Shown here: one piece after another, positions 5,850 through 10,781 of the stretch | Numbering within the stretch: the stretch's first letter is position 1 | How the letters are laid out: the number at the start of each line of letters is the position of its first letter | From: CAXXOK01 sp036759125 | Lineage (GTDB): Bacteria > Bacillota > Clostridia > Christensenellales > Aristaeellaceae | Assembly: GCA_036759125.1 (NCBI GenBank) | Contig: DAIOVG010000090.1 | Location: 1-10,781, forward strand | Reading direction: 5' to 3' | DNA length: 10,781 nucleotides | Notes under the pieces: model-generated | What the model was told of the DNA's origin: nothing | What the model saw: only the letters and a program-made list of their open reading frames with translations | The model's database searches: none | Program-made: the position numbers and the translations under genes

Positions 5850-7601
5850 TTAGAGAGGGCTTTTGCGGGAAAGCTTCAGGCCTTTGAGCTGCTGCATGAT
5901 ATCCATGGACCGCTGCAGCAGTTCCTTAAAATGCGGATCCTCAGTGGAATAGTTCTGCAAACGTTGTTCGATATCCTCTAGCTCTTTTTCCAGTTTTACG
6001 CGTTTAACCTGATCGATGCACTCCTGCGCCATATTCATGGCGCGTTCGTCGTCGATTTCAATGGCAAGAATCGCGCCTACGGCTTGGCGGAGGGTATCGG
6101 TGGCGTTTTCGTCCAGCATCGCGCCCAGAGACTGGCCTTTTAAAAGCGCCTGGGCGATAAGCTTGAGGTCGGGGTCGTCAAAGTCCTGAGGGGAAACTAG
6201 GTCTTTGGGCAGCTTGCCTGCCGATAAAAGCGCAAGCACCGTGCTTGCGGGCATATCCACGGGCTGCTGCGGTTTGGCGCCGCGGCGGAAGCCTGTGTTC
6301 CTGGGCGAGTAGGTACTGCGGGTCTCAGGGGTTGCGCCCATTTGCTTTAAAAGCACCTCGCGGGTGTAGCCGGTATCGATGGCAAGCTGCTTCAAATGGT
6401 TTTCCAGTTCCACGGGCTCGCGCACGGATTTCAAAATCCTTGCGCAGGCCTTGGCATACTCGGTGCGCCCGTCCTCGGCGCTCAGGTCGTATTTCTCCTT
6501 TTCCCGCCGCAGCCGGTAGCTGACGGGGGAGAGGGGCTTGAGGCTTAGAAACGCGTCCGTGCCGTTCTGGCGTATGTACTCGTCGGGGTCCAGCCCGCCG
6601 GGGATATCCAGCACCCGGGTTTTGATGTGCTGGGCTTCCAGCACCTCCAATCCCCGGAGGATGGCGTTCTGCCCGGCCGAATCCCCGTCGTAGCAAAGGT
6701 GGATTTCCGGGGCGAACCGGGAGAGCAGCCGGGCCTGTTCCTGCGTCAGCGAGGTACCAAGCGTTGCCGCTGCGCCTGCGACGCCAAACTGGGACAGGGC
6801 GACGACATCCATGTAGCCCTCTACGAGAATGACCCGCTTGATCCCCTTTTCCTTGCGCAGGAGGTTGGCCGCGAAAACATGGTAGCGCTTGTTGAAGGCG
6901 GGGGTATCGGCGGTGTTTAAGTACTTGGGCTTTGCGTCGCCCATCGCGCGTCCGCCGAAGCCCAGCACGTTTCCGTACGCGTCGATGATGGGAAAAATCG
7001 CGCGCTGGAAGAACATGTCCTGCGGCTTGGGGTTGTGGCTGCGGGTCAGGCCCGCAGCCAGGATTTCGTCCTGCGTGAAGCCCTCTTTTTCAAGCGCATC
7101 GCCGATGCGCAGGTTGCCCGTTGCCGCGCCGATGCCAAAGCGCCGGATCACCGCGTCGGTCAGGCCGCGGCCTTTGAGGTAGTTTAGAACGTCTTCGCCC
7201 TGCTTGTCCCACAGGTTTTGGTGGTACAGGCGCGCGGCGGCCTGGTTGGCCAGGTAGATGCGCTCCTTGAGGGACCGGCGTTTCTCATATCCGGGATCGT
7301 TCTTCACCTCCGGCAGCGGCATGCGCAGCTGCTCAGCCAGGAACTCCACCGCTTCCTGGAAGCTCATGTGTTCGATTTCCATCACGAACTGAATCACGCT
7401 GCCGCCCGCCTTGCAGCCGAAGCAGTAATACAGCTGCTTTTGGGCGTCTACGCTGAATGAGGGGGTTTTCTCATTGTGAAACGGGCAAAGGCCGGTGTAG
7501 CGGTGCCCGGTTTTCTTCAGCGGTACGTAGGAGGACACGATTTGCACAATATCGGCGCGCATGCGCAGCTCGTCCAGCCAGGCCGATGGATATCTGGTCA
7601 T
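5850..7601 (-). CDS. dnaG: DNA primase
   Basis: The 583-residue primase makes the RNA primers for chromosome replication and works with the replicative helicase. The N-terminal zinc-binding domain has Cys39-x2-His42 and Cys60-x2-Cys63 (CPFH and CFGC), followed by the usual FVMEIEHMSFQEAVEFLA segment. The catalytic core contains FGGRAMGDAKPKYLN (215-229) and the TOPRIM residues: Glu261 in VEGYMDVVAL and DGDSAGQNA at 305-313 with its two Asp. PGGLDPDEYI lies at 334-343. The region after about 440 is the helicase-interaction domain, which is poorly conserved as expected. Length is normal for the family. ATG at 7601 has GAGG 7 bases upstream and yields the standard N-terminus (RYPSAWLDELRMRADIVQIV begins at residue 3). 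It heads the tight dnaG-rpoD-trmK cluster, and the 254 bases upstream hold no gene. Confidence 0.98.
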   Translation of the reverse strand: MTRYPSAWLDELRMRADIVQIVSSYVPLKKTGHRYTGLCPFHNEKTPSFSVDAQKQLYYCFGCKAGGSVIQFVMEIEHMSFQEAVEFLAEQLRMPLPEVKNDPGYEKRRSLKERIYLANQAAARLYHQNLWDKQGEDVLNYLKGRGLTDAVIRRFGIGAATGNLRIGDALEKEGFTQDEILAAGLTRSHNPKPQDMFFQRAIFPIIDAYGNVLGFGGRAMGDAKPKYLNTADTPAFNKRYHVFAANLLRKEKGIKRVILVEGYMDVVALSQFGVAGAAATLGTSLTQEQARLLSRFAPEIHLCYDGDSAGQNAILRGLEVLEAQHIKTRVLDIPGGLDPDEYIRQNGTDAFLSLKPLSPVSYRLRREKEKYDLSAEDGRTEYAKACARILKSVREPVELENHLKQLAIDTGYTREVLLKQMGATPETRSTYSPRNTGFRRGAKPQQPVDMPASTVLALLSAGKLPKDLVSPQDFDDPDLKLIAQALLKGQSLGAMLDENATDTLRQAVGAILAIEIDDERAMNMAQECIDQVKRVKLEKELEDIEQRLQNYSTEDPHFKELLQRSMDIMQQLKGLKLSRKSPL

Positions 7602-7855
7602 GATGCACCTCTACAGTCATTCGCCGCATGCGGCGCTTCTCCTGCCCCCAGGTAAGCGGGAACGCCATGGCAAGCATACCGTGCATCGGATTTTGCCGCT
7701 TTGGGCCTGCAAATCACCACCGCATCGCTGAAGCTGCGGATTTCATCGCGCCCGGTCAGGCAAACGTCCCATACGCCGGCATGCGCGCCCGTTCCTCATC
7801 GCGTACGCTTGCGGCATCCGGATGAAAGTGCGCAGTGCGGCTTAAAGTGAAACAA
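7602..7855. other. Gap between dgt and dnaG with no recognisable gene
   Basis: These 254 bases are the longest gene-free stretch in the window. Translating the minus strand gives only short broken frames; the longest extension past the dgt end stops near 7756 and matches nothing I recognise. No good -35/-10 pair is visible for dnaG, and there is no U-tract terminator after dgt. The gap is rich in short palindromes: CGCCGCATGCGGCG (7622-7635), CATCCGGATG (7815-7824) and GCGTACGC (7801-7808). It may hold a regulatory leader for dnaG-rpoD or decayed coding sequence, and I cannot decide which. Confidence 0.5.
7622..7635. repeat. Perfect 14-bp palindrome upstream of dnaG
   Basis: CGCCGCATGCGGCG is fully self-complementary. 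In RNA it would form a 5-bp GC stem with a CAUG loop. It lies 20 bases upstream of the dnaG ATG, just before the GAGG ribosome binding site. It could be a protein operator, a small translation-affecting hairpin, or chance in GC-rich DNA. Confidence 0.5.
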
Positions 7856-8863
7856 TCAGGATCGTACGGGGAAATAGTTGGGGACGAACAGCTCGTTGAA
7901 GGTATCAATGCTGTAGCTGTCGGTCATGGAGGCTAAAAAATCGCATACGCCGCGCTCGATGCCGTCCTGCTGGGTAATGCGCACATATTCTTCCGGCATC
8001 TCCTCAGGGTGCTCGCCGTAGTAGGCAAACAGGGTCGACAGGATAAAGTCGCAGCGCTTCTCTTCTTCAAAGCGCCAGCCGCTGCGGTATACGTGTTCAA
8101 ACATGAAATCGCGCAGCGCCTCGCTGACCTCGGCAACCCTGTTCGACATGGCGACCTGCCCCGTTTTCTGCGTGTTTTCAATCAGGTCGGTGACCATGGT
8201 ATTGATGCGCTCGCCGGGCGTGCTGCCCAGCACCTGGATGATGTCGGCGGGCAAGTCCTTCGCGGTAATGATCTCACCGCGGATGGCGTCGTCAATGTCG
8301 TGGTTCAGGTAGGCGATGCGGTCGGAACGCTTCACGCACCAGGCTTCCAGCGTGGCTGGCTTGCTGTCTCCGGTATGGTTGGCGATGCCGTCGCGCACCT
8401 CCCAGGTGAGGTTTAAGCCCTGACCGTCGTTTTCCAGCACTTCCACCACGCGCAGGCTTTGCTCGTAGTGGCGGAAGCCGCCGGGCATGAGGCGGTTGAG
8501 GGTGCCTTCGCCGATGTGGCCAAAGGGCGTGTGACCCAAATCATGGCTGAGGGCGATGGCCTCGGTGAGATCTTCGTTCAGGCGCAGGGCTCTTGCAAGT
8601 GTACGCGCCACCTGGGCGACCTCCAGCGTGTGGGTGAGGCGTGTGCGGTAGTGGTCACCGCGAGGAGCTAAAAACACCTGCGTTTTGCGTACCAGCCGCC
8701 GGAAGCTTTTGGCGTGGAGGATGCGGTCGCGGTCGCGCTGGTACACCGTGCGGATCTCGCACTCCGGGATGGGCCTTTCCCGCCCCCTGGAGTCCGCGCT
8801 TTTCATAGCGAGGGGAGACAAATACGCCCGTTCGTGCGCTTCCCATTGTTCTCTGAGATTCAT
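7856..8863 (-). CDS. dgt: Deoxyguanosinetriphosphate triphosphohydrolase-like protein (HD domain)
   Basis: A 335-residue HD-superfamily dNTP triphosphohydrolase (Dgt-like type 2), which cleaves dNTPs to deoxynucleoside and triphosphate and so helps set dNTP pools. The N-terminus (MNLREQWEAHERAYLSPLA) and RDRDRILHAKSFRRL (43-57) are typical of the family. Metal-binding residues are His78 in RLTHTLEVAQVAR, the His107-Asp108 pair in SHDLGHTPFGH and an Asp in LNHDIDDAIR (about 186-195). GGFRHYEQSLRVVEVLE (128-144) and LNLTWEVRDGIANH (150-163) complete the HD core. ATG at 8863 has GGAGGGG 6 bases upstream. It is separated from pheT by a terminator, so it should have its own promoter in the 60 bases after it, but I see only weak matches there (for example TTGCAG, 18 bases, TATGCA). 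Position upstream of dnaG is common in Clostridia. The preferred nucleotide is not readable from sequence. Confidence 0.95.
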   Translation of the reverse strand: MNLREQWEAHERAYLSPLAMKSADSRGRERPIPECEIRTVYQRDRDRILHAKSFRRLVRKTQVFLAPRGDHYRTRLTHTLEVAQVARTLARALRLNEDLTEAIALSHDLGHTPFGHIGEGTLNRLMPGGFRHYEQSLRVVEVLENDGQGLNLTWEVRDGIANHTGDSKPATLEAWCVKRSDRIAYLNHDIDDAIRGEIITAKDLPADIIQVLGSTPGERINTMVTDLIENTQKTGQVAMSNRVAEVSEALRDFMFEHVYRSGWRFEEEKRCDFILSTLFAYYGEHPEEMPEEYVRITQQDGIERGVCDFLASMTDSYSIDTFNELFVPNYFPVRS

Positions 8864-8921
8864 ACGTCACCCCTCCATCCATGCATAGCATAGTTCGTTT
8901 ATTGTCTGCAAAAATCCTGCA

Positions 8922-8968
8922 ACCAAAACAAAACCGCAGGGCTTTGATATACCAAATCCCTGCGGCTT
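8922..8968 (-). terminator. Intrinsic terminator after pheT
   Basis: On the minus strand the arms CCGCAGGG (8965-8958) and CCCTGCGG (8941-8934) form an 8-bp GC-rich stem. It extends inward by TTTG/CAAA after one mismatch and outward by a G-T and three A-T pairs. It is followed by TTTTGTTTTGG. It lies about 20 bases after the pheT stop codon and separates pheT from dgt. Confidence 0.88.
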
Positions 8969-8986
8969 TGAAACAAACGGCAATGC

Positions 8987-10781
8987 TTACCGCAGCACGG
9001 CTCCGAACTGGTAAGCGCAGCTTCGCTGGATCTTCTCCATGGCCTTGCCGACATCCGGCTCTGTCAGGGTGCGGTCGGGTGCGCGGAAGATGAGGGAGAA
9101 GGCGACGGATTTTTTGCCTTTGCCCAGCTGCTCGCTGCGGTAAACGTCGAACATCTCGACCTCCTCAAGCAGATCGCCGCCCGCTTTGCGGATGGCGTTC
9201 ATCAGCGGGCCGACGGCAACGCTTTCCTCCATGACCAGCGCCAGGTCGCGCGCTACGCTGGGGAAGCGCGGCAGGGGTTTGAGCTGCCCAAGAGGCGAGG
9301 CGGCCTTTTGCACCAGCGCCAGGTTGATCTCGGCGATCATGGCGCGGGCAGGCATATCAAAGGTATCACGTACGGCGGGGTGCACCTCGCCAAGGGTTGC
9401 GTACACCGTATCGCCGTCCCTGAGCACGGCGCTGCGGCCGGGATGCAGGTACGGCTCGGCGGCGACTTCTACCATATAGGCGATGCCCTGGGACTGGAGC
9501 ACGGCTTCCGCCGCGCCGCGCATGGCGTAGAAATCCATCTCTCCGCCGTACGCGCCAAGGCACAGGGTGGGTGTCTCGGTGGGCAGGCCTTCCTCGGTCA
9601 CGGCGTGCTTGTCATACACAGCCGCAATTTCGTACAGGCGCGCCTCAGGCGTCGCATGGTTCATGTTGTAGGACAGGGTTTTGAGCATATCGGGCGCAAG
9701 CGTGGGTCGCATCACGGCGCTGTCCTCCCCAAGGGGATTTCTCACCCGCAGGGGGTCCAGGCGCGCGTCGCCCGCCGCAAGGTTCAGCTTTTCGATTTGC
9801 TTAAGGCTCAGGAAGGAGAAATTCATAATCTCCATATAGCCCATGCCGTGCAGAATGCTCGTCACCTTGCGGTTGAGCTTGAGCCGGGGCGAGATGCCCC
9901 CGGAGGTCTGCTCGCCGTGCAGAGGGGTGCAGCCGATCTCTTCAAAGCCGTAGATGCGCAGCACCTCCTCGCAAATGTCGGCTTCGGTTTCGATATCCGA
10001 GCGGTGCGGCGGCGCGGTTACGGTCAGGGTATCGCCGTCCAGTTTGACCCGGAACTGGAGCTTTTCCAGGATATCCACCATGACCGATGCGGGAATCTCT
10101 ACGCCGGATCGCTCGCAGATGCGGCTGACGCTTGCGGTGACGGGCTTAATTTCAACGGGGTTGGGATAGATGTCGATCACGCCGGTCACCACGTCGCCCG
10201 CGTCGAGCATATCCACGAGCATGCAGGCGCGGTTGATGGCGTCCAGCGTTGTGTGCGGGCTGACCCCGCGTTCAAAGCGCCCCGAAGCGTCGGTGCGCAT
10301 ACCCTGGGCCCGGCTGGTGAGGCGGATGGCCGTGCGGTTGAAGCTGGCGCACTCGAACATCACCTCGACGGTGTTTTCGGTGATCTCGCTTTCCTCGCCG
10401 CCCATCACGCCGCCGATGCCCGTAGCTCGCTCCGCGTCGCAGATCAGCAGATCAGCAGGGGTGAAGGTGCGTTCCACGTCATCCAGCGTCGTCAGGGTTT
10501 CGCCGTCTCTGGCGCGGCGTACGATAATCTCACGCCCGCGCACCTTGCTCAGGTCAAACGCGTGCATCGGATGCCCGTATTCGATCATCACGAAGTTGGT
10601 GATATCCACGATGTTGTTAATGGGGCGCAGCCCGGCTCCGATCAGGTATTTTTTCAGCCATTTGGGGGAGGGGGCGATGCGCACGTTTTTCACCACGCGC
10701 GCGGTATAGCGCGGGCACAGGTCCGGATCGAGCACGCTGACCTTGACCTCGTTGCGGATATCGCCTCCGGATTCCTTGACG
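8987..10781 (-). CDS. pheT: Phenylalanine--tRNA ligase, beta subunit (C-terminal part, 5' end outside the window)
   Basis: About 598 codons of the beta chain of the alpha2-beta2 enzyme that charges tRNA-Phe. The full chain is usually about 790-800 residues, so roughly the first 200, including the EMAP-like tRNA-binding domain, lie outside. The frame is open through the window edge; the internal GTG at 10735 is not the start. In order are the B3/B4 editing region with NIVDITNFVMIEYGHPMHAFD (first 20 or so residues near fragment position 60) and GIGGVMGGEESEIT, the B5 domain (RICERSGVEIP to APPHRSDIETEADICEEVLRIYG), the catalytic-like core, and a C-terminal anticodon-binding ferredoxin-like domain (RFPSVARDLALVM to the end). 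The stop is followed by a strong terminator. pheS is expected upstream but is not seen. Confidence 0.97.
   Translation of the reverse strand, partial: VKESGGDIRNEVKVSVLDPDLCPRYTARVVKNVRIAPSPKWLKKYLIGAGLRPINNIVDITNFVMIEYGHPMHAFDLSKVRGREIIVRRARDGETLTTLDDVERTFTPADLLICDAERATGIGGVMGGEESEITENTVEVMFECASFNRTAIRLTSRAQGMRTDASGRFERGVSPHTTLDAINRACMLVDMLDAGDVVTGVIDIYPNPVEIKPVTASVSRICERSGVEIPASVMVDILEKLQFRVKLDGDTLTVTAPPHRSDIETEADICEEVLRIYGFEEIGCTPLHGEQTSGGISPRLKLNRKVTSILHGMGYMEIMNFSFLSLKQIEKLNLAAGDARLDPLRVRNPLGEDSAVMRPTLAPDMLKTLSYNMNHATPEARLYEIAAVYDKHAVTEEGLPTETPTLCLGAYGGEMDFYAMRGAAEAVLQSQGIAYMVEVAAEPYLHPGRSAVLRDGDTVYATLGEVHPAVRDTFDMPARAMIAEINLALVQKAASPLGQLKPLPRFPSVARDLALVMEESVAVGPLMNAIRKAGGDLLEEVEMFDVYRSEQLGKGKKSVAFSLIFRAPDRTLTEPDVGKAMEKIQRSCAYQFGAVLR

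Noticed and set aside
7471..7686. A 71-codon minus-strand frame covering the dnaG start
   Set aside because: It is out of frame with dnaG, overlaps the zinc-binding domain codons and has no recognisable product. I considered it as a leader peptide but saw no supporting ribosome binding site.
8864..8923. Possible dgt promoter (TTGCAG, 18 bases, TATGCA; or TTGGTT, 17 bases, AATAAA)
   Set aside because: Each pair matches only about half of the -35 consensus. A promoter is expected here, but neither pattern is good enough to annotate.
1..10781. Hidden novel system, mobile element, CRISPR, toxin-antitoxin pair or tRNA gene
   Set aside because: All substantial coding sequence is accounted for by housekeeping genes on one strand. 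No repeats at regular spacing, transposase motifs, tRNA-like folds or foreign-looking composition were seen.

Overview
The window is an ordinary, compact bacterial housekeeping region. Every convincing gene lies on the minus strand and transcription runs from high to low coordinates. The gene set (Firmicutes-type dgt, dnaG, rpoD/sigA, trmK, a short Nif3-like protein, a C4 zinc-ribbon coiled-coil protein, pyrimidine-nucleoside phosphorylase and a Na+-pumping decarboxylase beta subunit) points to an anaerobic member of the Bacillota, class Clostridia, from one of its GC-rich lineages. This comes from gene order and protein motifs. I cannot name a genus.

Layout in transcription order: (1) 10781-8987, the C-terminal three quarters of pheT (phenylalanyl-tRNA synthetase beta), closed by a clear intrinsic terminator at about 8922-8968. 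(2) 8863-7856, dgt, a dNTP triphosphohydrolase. (3) 7855-7602, a 254-bp gap with no recognisable gene, carrying a perfect 14-bp palindrome just before the dnaG ribosome binding site. (4) 7601-4008, dnaG, rpoD and trmK, packed with gaps of 9 to 18 bases. (5) 3993-1133, the Nif3-like gene, the zinc-ribbon gene and the pyrimidine-nucleoside phosphorylase. (6) 1095-616, a hotdog-fold acyl-CoA thioesterase, preceded by a small hairpin that abuts its ribosome binding site. (7) 558-1, the N-terminal 186 codons of a sodium ion-translocating decarboxylase beta subunit. It starts with TTG and has its own sigma-A-type promoter overlapping the thioesterase stop codon.

The core dnaG-rpoD-trmK-nif3 block is the Firmicutes version of the macromolecular synthesis operon: primase for replication, the primary sigma factor for transcription, and a tRNA-modifying enzyme for translation. 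dgt (dNTP pools) is upstream of it. The zinc-ribbon protein, nucleoside salvage (pdp) and the thioesterase are appended downstream with short gaps, so they are probably read through from the same transcripts. The decarboxylase gene looks like the start of a separate transcription unit.

I looked for a novel system and did not find one. There is no phage, transposon, CRISPR, toxin-antitoxin or defence signature. The points worth a second look are small: the promoter and TTG start of the decarboxylase gene, two intergenic palindromes or hairpins, the unexplained dgt-dnaG gap, and an altered active-site loop in the thioesterase.
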